From: Arthrobacter sp. Leaf137
GTDB lineage: Bacteria > Actinomycetota > Actinomycetes > Actinomycetales > Micrococcaceae
Assembly (NCBI RefSeq): GCF_001423525.1
Contig: NZ_LMOI01000018.1
Location: 257,167-321,166 of the forward strand
Length of the DNA stretch: 64,000 bases
Reading direction: 5' to 3'
In this document: positions 34,928 through 43,481 of the stretch, one piece after another
How the letters are laid out: each line of letters starts with the position of its first letter
Position numbering within the stretch: the stretch's first letter is position 1
The notes under the pieces: generated by a model
What the model was told of the DNA's origin: nothing
Seen by the model: only the letters and a program-made list of their open reading frames with translations
The model's database searches: none
Position numbers and translations under genes: made by a program

Positions 34928-35659
34928 CTAGGCTGCGGCGACGTCCTTGAGCTTGAGGCGGATGCCATCGAAGTGCCGCTGGAGCCGCTCGGAGGCCAAG
35001 GCCTTGTCGCGGGCCTCCACGGCTTCGTAGATCTCCCAGTGAATCCGGGCCTGTTCTTCCAGGTTGACCGGCCCGGAGCCCAGGGCTTCGTGGATCTGCC
35101 GGTAGACCTGCCAGAAGACATCCATGAGGTTGATCAGCAGCTCATTGTTCAGGGGCGCGTAGAGCCGGCGGTGGAACTCGGCGTCGTGCTCCACCAGGGA
35201 CTCCCCCTTGGCGGCGGCGTCCTCCATGGCATGCATGGTGGACCGCAGGTCGGCGAGGTGTTCGTCCGTCAGGAGATCGATGGCGGACCCCACCAGTCCG
35301 GACTCCAGTGCCTGCCGCACGTCGATAAGCTCCATGGCTTCTTCGCCCTTGTGGCGCAGCGACAGCCGGCCGCGGAACGTCAGCCCGGAGACCAGTGCAC
35401 TGAAGTTGTTGGGCGCCACGAACATGCCGAAGCCGTGGCGGATTTCGATGACGCCGAGGGCCTGCAGGACCTTCAGGGACTCGCGCACAGTGTTGCGGCC
35501 AACCCCCAGCTCGGCGGAGAGTTCACTCTCCGTGGGCAGCGCATCGCCCACGTCCAGCCCGCGCTCGAGGATGAGTTCCATGATGCGGGTCTGCAGCGCC
35601 TGGGAGCGGATTTGGGCGCTGAACCTGGCTGACGATACCGCCGCGGGTGTTGCTGTCAC
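34928..35659 (-). CDS. GntR-family (FadR/FCD) regulator, candidate nan repressor
   Basis: 243 residues: an N-terminal winged HTH (about 15-80; LPTESELSAELGVGRNTVRESLKVLQALGVIEIRHG) and an all-helical FCD ligand domain (95-235) with likely metal/ligand residues D in LIDVRQALE and His in EHDAEFHRRLYAPLNN and QRHFDGIRLK. GTG 35659 follows GAAGGAG; a frame-open GTG lies at 35677. A TAGGAC(A/G)TCCTA-like site lies 59 bases upstream. Proximity to nagB and recurrence of that site in the nan locus make it the likely sialic-acid/amino-sugar regulator. Confidence 0.88.
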   Translation of the reverse strand: MTATPAAVSSARFSAQIRSQALQTRIMELILERGLDVGDALPTESELSAELGVGRNTVRESLKVLQALGVIEIRHGFGMFVAPNNFSALVSGLTFRGRLSLRHKGEEAMELIDVRQALESGLVGSAIDLLTDEHLADLRSTMHAMEDAAAKGESLVEHDAEFHRRLYAPLNNELLINLMDVFWQVYRQIHEALGSGPVNLEEQARIHWEIYEAVEARDKALASERLQRHFDGIRLKLKDVAAA

Positions 35660-35717
35660 GTCATCTCCTTCGGCCACACTCCGTGGCGGCCTTCATCTCG
35701 AATCAGTGTACAGGACA

Positions 35718-35729
35718 TGGGACGTCCTT
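35718..35729. promoter_or_regulatory. Candidate autoregulatory GntR operator
   Basis: TGGGACGTCCTT is a 10/12 match to TAGGAC(A/G)TCCTA and contains the palindrome GGACGTCC. On the minus strand a TACACT -10 box (35705-35710) lies just downstream, so the site would sit in the promoter spacer. Confidence 0.5.
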
Positions 35730-35762
35730 TGTCTTGCGGCGTCTCCTTTTCTTCCGGGAACG

Positions 35763-36518
35763 CTATCCGCCCACGTGGTGAATCGTAAAGGCGGTCAGGA
35801 AGCCCACGGAGGCGGTGAGCCCTGTCAGGTTGTGGTGCTCCTCGAAGGCCTCCGGAATCATGGTGTCCGCCAACATGGCCAGGATCCCACCAGCGGCCAC
35901 GGAGGTTATGAACGCCACCAACTCATCCGGCGCGTTTTCCAGCAGCGTGTATCCCATGAGTGCTGCCAGGCCGCTGAGGACCGCAATCCCGCCCCACAGT
36001 CCGAAGACGTACCCCGCGCTCCTTCCGGCCTTCTTCATTCCGGCCGTTCCGGACAGCCCTTCGGGAACGTTGGAGATGAAGACGGCAGCCATCATGGCCG
36101 GGCTCACGCCCCCGCCGGCAAGCATTGTCACACCCAGCACCACGGATTCGGGCACCCCGTCCAGCAGCGCCCCGACGGCGATGGCCGTCCCACTGCCCGG
36201 ATCGTCCTTTTCGGAGGGCTGCTGGCCGCCGGACCTCTTGCGGTGCTTGGCGCCCGCCCGGGCCAGCAGCATATTCGCGCCCACGTACACCACGGAGCCG
36301 GCCAGGAAGCCTGCCACCGTGGGCCAGAGCCCGCCGCCCTGCACGGCCTCGTCCACGAGTTCGAACGCCAGGGCGGAGATCAGCACGCCGGCACCGAAGG
36401 ACATGATCGAGGACACCAGCTTGGACGGCAGCGACCACCGCCAGGACAGTGCGGCGCCCAGGACCAGGGCGGCACCGGCGATGGTGCCCCACATCAGGGC
36501 CTGCAGCCATACGGGCAT
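35763..36518 (-). CDS. ZIP-family divalent metal transporter
   Basis: 251 residues with about eight hydrophobic helices. The metal-site helices read GALLDGVPESVVLG and FISNVPEGLSG, close to the (H/N)xPEG motifs of ZIP proteins although the first has Asp-Gly and PES rather than His-Asn and PEG. A charged loop with HRKR (about 90-105) precedes them. ATG 36518 has GTGGGAA nearby. It likely moves Zn, Fe or Mn. It stands alone after the GntR promoter region. Confidence 0.82.
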   Translation of the reverse strand: MPVWLQALMWGTIAGAALVLGAALSWRWSLPSKLVSSIMSFGAGVLISALAFELVDEAVQGGGLWPTVAGFLAGSVVYVGANMLLARAGAKHRKRSGGQQPSEKDDPGSGTAIAVGALLDGVPESVVLGVTMLAGGGVSPAMMAAVFISNVPEGLSGTAGMKKAGRSAGYVFGLWGGIAVLSGLAALMGYTLLENAPDELVAFITSVAAGGILAMLADTMIPEAFEEHHNLTGLTASVGFLTAFTIHHVGG

Positions 36519-36734
36519 GTTTCCCACTTTCCGGCTCCTCCAGCGAAGCCACGTCCACCATTGCGTACCCCCGGGAGCAGTTCCTAAGCAACAGCTCCTA
36601 TGCAAACATGCGCGCCGCAGGCACCACCCCCACGCAGAATTGATGGGATCTTGACCCAAACCTTACTGACCCCTGCAGTTGCGGGTCCACGCTGGACGAA
36701 GAAAGGCAAACCAGCTTATGGGGAGCAGGAAGTC

Positions 36735-37211
36735 ATGGGAAACGAAACAGCATATGACAAGGACGTCATCGCGGTGGGAGGGGTCCTCACGGACCAGCAC
36801 CCGCTCGACTTCCACACCTTGGGGCTGGCCGGCTGCATTGACAGGCTGACCGGCCCCCTCCGCCAGCGCGGGACCGCGGTCCGCTGGGATACTCCGCACT
36901 GGGGGATCGAAATCCCGGCGGACTGCGCTTCCCTGCTGTACCAGTCGGCACGCGAAGTGATCAGCAACGCCTACAAGTACTCGGACGCATCCGAACTCAG
37001 CGTGCAGCTTGCCGTGGTGGACCACAGGATCAGGATGAAAGTGGCCGACGACGGCACAGGCTTTGATTGCAGCCGCGCCAACCGCGGGCGGCACCATGGC
37101 TACGGTCTCCGCCTCATGGCGGTTGCGGTCGAGGAAGCGGGTGGCTCCGTGGACATCGATTCCCGCCCTGGCCACGGCACCTCGGTGACGGTCACCCTGC
37201 CGCTGGACTGA
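36735..37211 (+). CDS. Stand-alone histidine-kinase-type ATPase (HATPase_c) protein
   Basis: 158 residues consisting almost only of a GHKL ATPase: N box REVISNAYKYSDASEL, G1 VADDGTGFD, G2 GYGLRLMAVAVEEAGG and final SVTVTLPL. It lacks a HisKA dimerisation domain, a sensor and membrane segments. It resembles the C-terminal half of NarL-type kinases and could be an anti-sigma-like kinase, a fragment, or a partner of a distant protein. ATG 36735 follows AGGA. A strong terminator follows. Confidence 0.75.
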   Translation: MGNETAYDKDVIAVGGVLTDQHPLDFHTLGLAGCIDRLTGPLRQRGTAVRWDTPHWGIEIPADCASLLYQSAREVISNAYKYSDASELSVQLAVVDHRIRMKVADDGTGFDCSRANRGRHHGYGLRLMAVAVEEAGGSVDIDSRPGHGTSVTVTLPLD

Positions 37212-37260
37212 AGAAGCCCGGCAACACCAGCCCGGCCCCGCATAAGGGCCGCAGAAGACT

Positions 37261-37295
37261 CGAATGCCCGCCGTCGCTGGGACGGCGGGCATTCG
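37261..37295. terminator. Bidirectional terminator
   Basis: A perfect 14-base stem CGAATGCCCGCCGT / ACGGCGGGCATTCG with a 7-base loop, between the HATPase gene and the convergent FMN reductase. Confidence 0.85.
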
Positions 37296-37353
37296 TACAT
37301 CCAACAAGGCGTCCCATCGGACGCTTCGGCAGCAGCCGTGGAACTGCGGGGAG

Positions 37354-37965
37354 CTAGCGGGACAGTTTGTCCGCGTCCGGCTCCAGGTCGCCGATATGGC
37401 CGGGGGCGTTGGCGGCCAGCACCCGGGCAACAAAGGCGCTGTACTCCTCGATGTAGTGGCGCAGGAACTTGGCGGTGCCCTCATCCCTGAGCTCGCCGTC
37501 GTCGTCGAAGGCCTCCGGCTTGTACTGGATATAAGCTTCCGGCGCGTTCAGCTGTGGCGCGTCCAGGAAGCTGAGCACGCTGCGCATGGAGGACTGCATC
37601 ACCGCCGTGCCGATGCTGCCCGGCGAGGCGCCGATGATGCCGGTGGGCTTGCGGGCGAAGGAGTTGCTCCCCCAAGGGCGGGAACCCCAGTCGATGGCAT
37701 TTTTCAGGGCACCCGGGATGGACCGGTTGTATTCGGGCGAGACAAACAGGATGCCGTCGGACGATTCGATGGCTTCCTTCAGGGCGCGGCCCTCGGCGGG
37801 GAAGTCGGCGTCGTAGTCGTAGCTGTAGAGCGGGAGATCCCGGATGGGGATCTCCGAAAACTGCAGATCTTCAGGGGCCAGCTTGATCAGTGCGTTGGCG
37901 AGGACCCTGTTGATGGAGCCGGTTGCCAGGCTCCCTACGAAGTAGCCGATCTTGAACGGTGCCAT
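37354..37965 (-). CDS. NADPH-dependent FMN reductase
   Basis: A 203-residue flavodoxin-fold quinone/FMN reductase. GYFVGSLATGSINRVLANAL is the phosphate-binding N-terminus, ILFVSPEYNRSIPGALKNAIDWGSR the flavin-binding PEYN motif, and GIIGASPGSIGTAVMQSS the second. ATG 37965 follows GGAAGGAA. It probably keeps quinones or flavins reduced. Monocistronic. Confidence 0.9.
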   Translation of the reverse strand: MAPFKIGYFVGSLATGSINRVLANALIKLAPEDLQFSEIPIRDLPLYSYDYDADFPAEGRALKEAIESSDGILFVSPEYNRSIPGALKNAIDWGSRPWGSNSFARKPTGIIGASPGSIGTAVMQSSMRSVLSFLDAPQLNAPEAYIQYKPEAFDDDGELRDEGTAKFLRHYIEEYSAFVARVLAANAPGHIGDLEPDADKLSR

Positions 37966-38209
37966 GAGTGTTCCTTCCGGTGGCCGGCCCGGGCCGGCCA
38001 CGTGCTGTCCTGGATTGCCTTTCCTGGGAAAACTGCCGTCCCTGGACAGGACCAGCGGCGGCGGTGGTGCTCAGTGCACCCCCAGTCCAGCACAGAAGGC
38101 CGGACCCGGCCAGAGGTTCCCACGCGCCATTGACACGCAGCAGGCAAGGGCGCTCAATGATCAGTACCGCCGCCACCGAGCCGCGGCACCAGCAAAGGAG
38201 CAGGCAGCG

Positions 38210-38362
38210 ATGACCGAAAATCCAATGCGAGACGAGCGGGTCCACCCGGAGTCTCCGGCGGAGGGCGATCCGGAGGCGGATCCCTCGGACGACGTCAGGG
38301 CCCATTCCCAGGACCCCGCGGAGGGGCCGGACGTTCCGGACGAGCCGCACGCGACATCCTGA
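38210..38362 (+). CDS. Small acidic disordered hypothetical protein
   Basis: A 50-residue protein rich in Asp, Glu and Pro (MTENPMRDERVHPESPAEG at the start), with no hydrophobic core. AAAGGAG ends 9 bases before ATG 38210, which supports real translation. Similar in style to the proteins at 7170 and 55392. The 244 bases between it and the reductase hold no other gene. Confidence 0.6.
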   Translation: MTENPMRDERVHPESPAEGDPEADPSDDVRAHSQDPAEGPDVPDEPHATS

Positions 38363-38443
38363 TCGCGGGGCTGAAAGTCTCCGCAATTTCCGGCCACCCC
38401 CTTGCCACCCCGCACCCCGCGCAGTAGGTTTGAAACCATTCAA

Positions 38444-38455
38444 GAAAGCGCTTTC
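38444..38455. promoter_or_regulatory. LacI-type operator before exo-RG lyase gene
   Basis: GAAAGCGCTTTC, a perfect 12-base palindrome centred on GC, 57 bases before the ATG at 38512. Nearly the same sequence (GAAAACGCTTTC) occurs at 45653 before the PL11 lyase. Confidence 0.6.
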
Positions 38456-38511
38456 CCTTGCAGTGGGCGGGGGTTTATTCTGCGCGCCACAAACCGGCGG
38501 GAACGGACAAC

Positions 38512-41193
38512 ATGACGGACAGTACCCTCATCAGGTGGATCGACGGCGAAGCACCGGCAGGGACCAGCAACGGCACCACTTGGGGGATGCCCTTCCCCCG
38601 CGGCACCGTCCACGGATCGGACGCGTTGACAGTAACGGACGCCGGCGGTGCGGGCGTTGCCAGCCAGGCATGGCCCCTGGCCACCTGGCCCGACGGTTCG
38701 CTGAAGTGGGCCGGGATCGCGCTTCCGGCAACGGATTCGCCGTCGGCCAGCTACCAGGTGAGGCACGACGCCGGCGCCGCACCTTTGAAAGGCGACGCAC
38801 CGCCGGCGGGTGCTCACGACGCCCAGGGCGTTCCGGCAGCCCTGGGCGGCGCCCGGGTCAGTGTCACCGAAAGCCCCGACGCTTTCACCGTGGACACCGG
38901 CGCCCTCCAGATGCAGATCAGCCGCAGCGGCTCTACGCTCTTCACCAGCCTCGTCCGCGACGGCCGGACCGTGTCACGCGATGCGCGCCTGGTGAGCCTC
39001 CTGCAGGACGGCATCCTGGAAGAGGCGGGCACCGCCAGCCGCCAGCAGTTCACGGGCGAGGTCACCGCCGTCGTGCTTGAACAGGACGGGCCGGTCCGCG
39101 CGGTGGTCCGGTTGGAAGGCCACCACCGCCAGGACAACACCGGCAGCGAGGGACGCTGCTGGCTGCCGTTCGTGGTCCGTTTCTACTTCTATGCCAATGC
39201 CCGCAGCGTGCGGATGGTGCACTCCTTTATCTGGGACGGGAACGCGGACCGGGACTTCCTGGCCGGCCTGGGCGTCCGCTTCACCGTGCCGCTGGAAACC
39301 GAGCTGCACAACCGGCACATCCGGATTGCAGGGGCCGACGGCGGCTTCCTCACCGAAGCTGTCCGCGGGCTTACCGGCCTGCGACGGGATCCGGGTGCTG
39401 ACGTGCGCGCCGCCCAGGTTGCCGGACGTGCCACCCCATCAACGGACACCTGGAACCCTGAAGTCTCCGAACGCCTGCACCTGATCCCGTCGTGGGGCGA
39501 CTACACGCTGACCCAGCTCAGCGCGGACGGCTTCGAATTGCGTAAACGGACAGCACCGGGCCACGGCTGGGTGGGCATCTCCGGCGGGACACGATCGGCC
39601 GGCTTCTGCTCGCTGAGCGATACTCGCGGCGGGCTGGGCATTGGCATCAAGGACTTCTGGCAGTCCCACCCCGGCCAGCTGGACATCCGCGGCGCCGCGG
39701 GAACAGATGCCACCGTGACAGCCTGGCTCTACTCCCCCGAGGCCCAGCCCATGGACCTGCGGTTCTACCACGACGGCCTGGGTCAGGACACATTCGAGGA
39801 ACAGCTCGAAGGCCTGGAAATCACGTACGAGGACTATGAACCGGGCTTCGGGAACCCCACCGGGATTGCCCGCACCCATGAGTTGACTTTGTTCGCCTAC
39901 AACGCCACCCCGTCCGCCGAAAGCCTCGCCGCCGACGCCGCTGCGGCATCCTCACCAGCCCTGCTCCAGGCCACTCCGGAGTACCTGCACTCGGTGGGCG
40001 TGTTCGGCGACTGGGACCCGGTGGACCGGGGCACCCCCGCGCGGGCACGGCTCGAGGACCATCTCGACTTCCTGTTCGATTTCTACGCCGGCCAGGTGGA
40101 ACAGCGGCGCTGGTACGGGTTCTGGAACTTCGGCGACGTGATGCACACCTACGATTTCGACCGGCACGTGTGGCGGTACGACGTGGGCGGCTACGCCTGG
40201 GACAATTCGGAACTCTCCCCCGACCTCTGGCTCTGGTACTCCTACCTGCGCTCCGGCCGGGCGGACATCTTCCGCTTCGCCGAGGCCATGACCCGGCACA
40301 CCGGCGAGGTGGATGTCTACCACCTGGGCCCATGGAAGGGCCTGGGGTCCCGGCACAACGTGCAGCACTGGGGCTGCAGCGCCAAGCAGCTGCGCATCAG
40401 CACGCCTGCCTACCGCCGTTTCTACTACTACCTCACGGCGGACGAGCGCACCGGCGACCTTCTGACCGAGCTGGTGGACAGCGACCAGAACTTCCTGGGC
40501 CTGGACCCGGTCCGCAAGGTCCGCCCGGACGCCGACACCTACCGGCCCAACCGCGGCGCTTTGGGCGTGGGGCTGGGCACGGACTGGGGCTCACTCGCCG
40601 CCACCTGGCTCACCGACTGGGAGCGCACCGGCAACCCCCGCTCCCGCGACCGGCTGCTGGGAACCATGGCGGATATTGGCGCCCTGAAGTACGGCTTCCT
40701 CACCGGCGAAGCGCTGTACAACCTGGACAAGGGCCGCTTCGATACCGGCCGGGAGATGATTTCCGTGTCCCACCTCAGTGCCGTGTTCGGGCTGGTGGAG
40801 ATCTGCAGCGAGCTGGTGGACCTGGTGGATGATCCGGAGTTCGAGCGGGCCTGGCTGCAGTACTGCCGGCTGTTCCTGGGCACCAAGGAAGAGCAGGTGG
40901 CGGAGGTGGGTGAACCGCTGGCCGGCATCTACCTCACCCAGGCGCACAGCCGCTTGAGCGCTTATGCGGCAGCACGTTTGCAGGATCGTGACCTGGCAGC
41001 CCGTGCCTGGGAGAGCTTCAGCGAGGGCGGGGAGCACCTGAACCACGAATCTGCGTTCACGCTGCAGACCATCGAGCCGCCGCAGGTGCTGCTGCCGGTG
41101 GACGAAGCACCGACGGTTTCCACCAACGACACCGCGCAGTTCGGCCTGGCCGTCATCCAGAACCTGGCGCTGATCGGCCAGCACCTGCGCTGA
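38512..41193 (+). CDS. Exo-rhamnogalacturonan lyase-like protein (PcRGLX/YetA family)
   Basis: 893 residues with no signal peptide. The three-part layout fits the PcRGLX/YetA family (PL26-related): an N-terminal RIFT-like barrel (IRWIDGEAPAGTSNGTTWGMPFPRG), a central beta-sandwich (about 90-440) and an alpha/alpha-toroid (about 470-890) with RRWYGFWNFGDVMHTYDFD, AWDNSELSPDLWLW and CSAKQLRISTPAYRRFYYY. Such enzymes act exo-wise on RG-I oligomers. A cytoplasmic location implies imported oligomers, but no RG transporter is in the window. A LacI-type operator shared with the PL11 gene lies 57 bases upstream. The exact reaction is inferred. Confidence 0.82.
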   Translation: MTDSTLIRWIDGEAPAGTSNGTTWGMPFPRGTVHGSDALTVTDAGGAGVASQAWPLATWPDGSLKWAGIALPATDSPSASYQVRHDAGAAPLKGDAPPAGAHDAQGVPAALGGARVSVTESPDAFTVDTGALQMQISRSGSTLFTSLVRDGRTVSRDARLVSLLQDGILEEAGTASRQQFTGEVTAVVLEQDGPVRAVVRLEGHHRQDNTGSEGRCWLPFVVRFYFYANARSVRMVHSFIWDGNADRDFLAGLGVRFTVPLETELHNRHIRIAGADGGFLTEAVRGLTGLRRDPGADVRAAQVAGRATPSTDTWNPEVSERLHLIPSWGDYTLTQLSADGFELRKRTAPGHGWVGISGGTRSAGFCSLSDTRGGLGIGIKDFWQSHPGQLDIRGAAGTDATVTAWLYSPEAQPMDLRFYHDGLGQDTFEEQLEGLEITYEDYEPGFGNPTGIARTHELTLFAYNATPSAESLAADAAAASSPALLQATPEYLHSVGVFGDWDPVDRGTPARARLEDHLDFLFDFYAGQVEQRRWYGFWNFGDVMHTYDFDRHVWRYDVGGYAWDNSELSPDLWLWYSYLRSGRADIFRFAEAMTRHTGEVDVYHLGPWKGLGSRHNVQHWGCSAKQLRISTPAYRRFYYYLTADERTGDLLTELVDSDQNFLGLDPVRKVRPDADTYRPNRGALGVGLGTDWGSLAATWLTDWERTGNPRSRDRLLGTMADIGALKYGFLTGEALYNLDKGRFDTGREMISVSHLSAVFGLVEICSELVDLVDDPEFERAWLQYCRLFLGTKEEQVAEVGEPLAGIYLTQAHSRLSAYAAARLQDRDLAARAWESFSEGGEHLNHESAFTLQTIEPPQVLLPVDEAPTVSTNDTAQFGLAVIQNLALIGQHLR

Positions 41194-41217
41194 TACCCGC
41201 TCCCTCAGCTAACCCGC

Positions 41218-41262
41218 GACGGCGGCGCCCGGCCCTTTCATCCAAGACCGTGCGCCGCCGTC
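41218..41262 (+). terminator. Terminator-like hairpin after exo-lyase gene
   Basis: GACGGCGGCGC (41218-41228) pairs with GCGCCGCCGTC (41252-41262), with a 23-base loop. It starts 24 bases after the stop. The 249 bases between the lyase and deacetylase genes otherwise show no gene. Confidence 0.5.
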
Positions 41263-41442
41263 GTCCGCTTCCCTCACGCTGCCCTCCAAGGCCCGCAAAA
41301 TAACGCCCGCATAACGGCCTTTTCGTGTCGCCAGATGTTACCCAGTCGAGGCCCGGCGCGTGTTTACACCGCCTTTCAGGGCGCCATAGGGTGCTTCACC
41401 TAAACAAGGTTCGGGAGGACCTTGGGAAGGGAAACGAGCACC

Positions 41443-42171
41443 ATGAAAAGCAAATTTGCCGCCGTGCTCCTGGCTGCCGCGAGCTTGGCTGCGGCCTTGC
41501 TGGTGGGCAGCCCGGTGGCGGCCAACGCAGCGGACAAGCCGCTGATCGGCCTTACCTTCGACGACGGCCCGTCAGTCCAGCGCACGGCCTTCGTCCTCGA
41601 CGTCCTCAAGCAGAAGGGGGTTAAGGCCACCTTCTTCCTCCAGGGCAACCACGCACAGCAGTACCCCGACCTCGTCCGCCGGATCAAGGCCGAGGGACAC
41701 GTGATCGGCAACCACTCGTGGGATCACGCCAATTTCCCGGAACTGAGCCAGACCAGGCAGCGGCAGGAAGTTGACCGCACCAACTCCGCCATCACTGCCA
41801 TCACCGGCGTAACGCCCAGGCTGATGCGCTTTCCGTTCGGCAACAGCACGTCCTACTCGCTGAACTACATCAGGAGCATCGGGATGAGCGGCGGCATCCA
41901 GTGGCGCTGGCATATTGGCCAGCCCGGCGACTTCGAATGCCCCGGTGCGGCGGGCGTACAGAAGTACGTCCTCGATGAAGCTGCACCCGGCGCGATCATC
42001 CTGCTCCACGACGGCAACGATGTCCTGTCCTGCCCCGCGTCGCAGTGGTCCTACCTGGCCCGGTCCATCGACGCTCTGCGGGCACGGGGTTACGACTTTG
42101 GCGTCGTGGCACCTTCCGCGACCGCCAACCCGCTGAACGAGGGGTCGTACGGGGTGGTGGTGGCACCCTGA
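41443..42171 (+). CDS. Secreted polysaccharide deacetylase (NodB domain, CE4)
   Basis: A 242-residue exported CE4 enzyme. The signal peptide is 1-30 (cut near ANA-AD). NodB motifs: D40/D41 in TFDDGPS, H91 and H95 in GNHSWDH, the RFPFGN groove motif and catalytic His in ILLHDGND. It has no binding module, so it is a single-domain chitin-oligomer/peptidoglycan-type deacetylase; the substrate is open. ATG 41443 is the first codon of the leader; the frame continues upstream to 41422. Confidence 0.92.
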   Translation: MKSKFAAVLLAAASLAAALLVGSPVAANAADKPLIGLTFDDGPSVQRTAFVLDVLKQKGVKATFFLQGNHAQQYPDLVRRIKAEGHVIGNHSWDHANFPELSQTRQRQEVDRTNSAITAITGVTPRLMRFPFGNSTSYSLNYIRSIGMSGGIQWRWHIGQPGDFECPGAAGVQKYVLDEAAPGAIILLHDGNDVLSCPASQWSYLARSIDALRARGYDFGVVAPSATANPLNEGSYGVVVAP

Positions 42172-42336
42172 CCGAAGCCGCCGCCTGACCCCTGTGCCGC
42201 CGTCGGCCGCTTCTCCTCACGCCGCCCATCCCAAAATCAGGGGGTGGATTCCTGCGTCTCCGGAAGGTAACTTGGTAAGCATGCTGATGATTTCTGCAGA
42301 TCCATCGGCTTCCGGTAACAGAGCAAAGGAGACGTT

Positions 42337-43356
42337 ATGAGCACGAAGGTGGAAAAGCGCATTCTGGTGAACGTTCCGGTGAGCACGGCCTACAACCAGT
42401 GGACCCAGTTCGAGGAGTTCCCGCACTTCATGGGCGGAGTCAAGAGCGTCACCCAACTCAGTGACGACCGGCTGGAATGGGTGGCCGAGATCGGCGGCAT
42501 CCGCCGGCAGTGGGAGGCCAGGATCCTGGAGCAGGTGCCGGACCGCAAGGTTTCCTGGGCCGCCACGGAGGGCGCAACCAACGCTGGAGCCGTCGAGTTC
42601 GAGGACGTGGGCGGCGGCCAGACCTCCCTGCGGCTGACCCTCGAGTACGAGCCCGAAGGCGTTGTGGAGAAGATCGGCGACAAGCTCAACGTCATTGAAC
42701 GCCAGGCAGAGTCCGACCTCCAGAAGTTCAAGGAGTTCATCGAGGACGAGGGTTACGCCAGCGGCGCCTGGCGAGGCAGCGTCAACCCCGGCGTATCGAC
42801 GGGTACGCCCGGGGTTGAGCACGCTGGGGCCTCCCGCGGTGATTCCGGCAAGGCAGGCGTCTCAGGCAAGGTGGCGGCCGGCGTCGGCGTGGCCGCAGTG
42901 GCCGGCGCCGCAGCGGCAATGGCTGCCAGCGGTAACAAGGACACCACCGTGGGTGCCGACGAAACGGTCACCCCCGTGGCTCCCGGCGAGCCCGTCACGG
43001 TCACGCCGATCCCGACCGACACGACCACCGACACCGCCGGCAGCGGCGCAGGCATTACTGGCAGTGGGGCCGGGGTCACGGGCAGCGGGGCAGGAGTGAC
43101 AGGCAGCGGCACCACGGCAACAGGCACGACGGCGGCAGCCGGCGCCACCGGCCCGGTCACCGACGGATCGGTCGCCGACCTCGGCGATGACAGGATCGGC
43201 CACCCGTTCGACCAGACCAACGGCCTGGTGGACACCACGGGCGAATCCGACGAAACGCGCGAAGGTGAAGAATTCAGCGCTGGCGAACGCCGCGAGGATG
43301 AGCGCCGCCCGGACGGTGGCCTGCCCCCGGTCGGCGGGAACCTCGGCCAGCACTGA
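42337..43356 (+). CDS. SRPBCC-family protein with repetitive low-complexity tail
   Basis: 339 residues. Residues 1-145 are a SRPBCC/cyclase-dehydrase fold (KRILVNVPVSTAYNQWTQFEEFPHFMGGV, then LEYEPEGVVEKIGDKL), a hydrophobic-ligand pocket. After a short Ala-rich helix (KVAAGVGVAAVAGAAAAMAA, about 181-200, possibly membrane-active) the C-terminus is Thr/Gly/Ala rich with three 7-residue GSGAG(I/V)T repeats and an acidic tail. The single-domain form is common in actinobacteria; this tail is unusual. Role unknown, possibly stress-related. Confidence 0.8.
   Translation: MSTKVEKRILVNVPVSTAYNQWTQFEEFPHFMGGVKSVTQLSDDRLEWVAEIGGIRRQWEARILEQVPDRKVSWAATEGATNAGAVEFEDVGGGQTSLRLTLEYEPEGVVEKIGDKLNVIERQAESDLQKFKEFIEDEGYASGAWRGSVNPGVSTGTPGVEHAGASRGDSGKAGVSGKVAAGVGVAAVAGAAAAMAASGNKDTTVGADETVTPVAPGEPVTVTPIPTDTTTDTAGSGAGITGSGAGVTGSGAGVTGSGTTATGTTAAAGATGPVTDGSVADLGDDRIGHPFDQTNGLVDTTGESDETREGEEFSAGERREDERRPDGGLPPVGGNLGQH
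43039..43101 (+). repeat. Three 21-base in-frame repeats
   Basis: Units 43039-43059, 43060-43080 and 43081-43101 each encode GSGAG(I/V)T in the SRPBCC tail; synonymous changes differ between copies, so they are not a recent slippage product. Confidence 0.75.
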
Positions 43357-43420
43357 CGGACGCCGCGTCCGGCCACCGGCCCGCCCAAGGCGGGTGCCGG
43401 CGTCGCACGTTGCATTCCTC

Positions 43421-43466
43421 AACAAAAGCACCGCCCGCCTCTCCCCGAGGCGGGCGGTGCTTTGTT
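43421..43466. terminator. Strong terminator between convergent genes
   Basis: AGCACCGCCCGCCT and AGGCGGGCGGTGCT form a perfect stem around CTCCCCG, flanked by AACAAA/TTTGTT, which gives a T run on either strand. It serves the SRPBCC gene and the convergent PL11 lyase. Confidence 0.88.
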
Positions 43467-43481
43467 GACCAGCGGCGTTTA

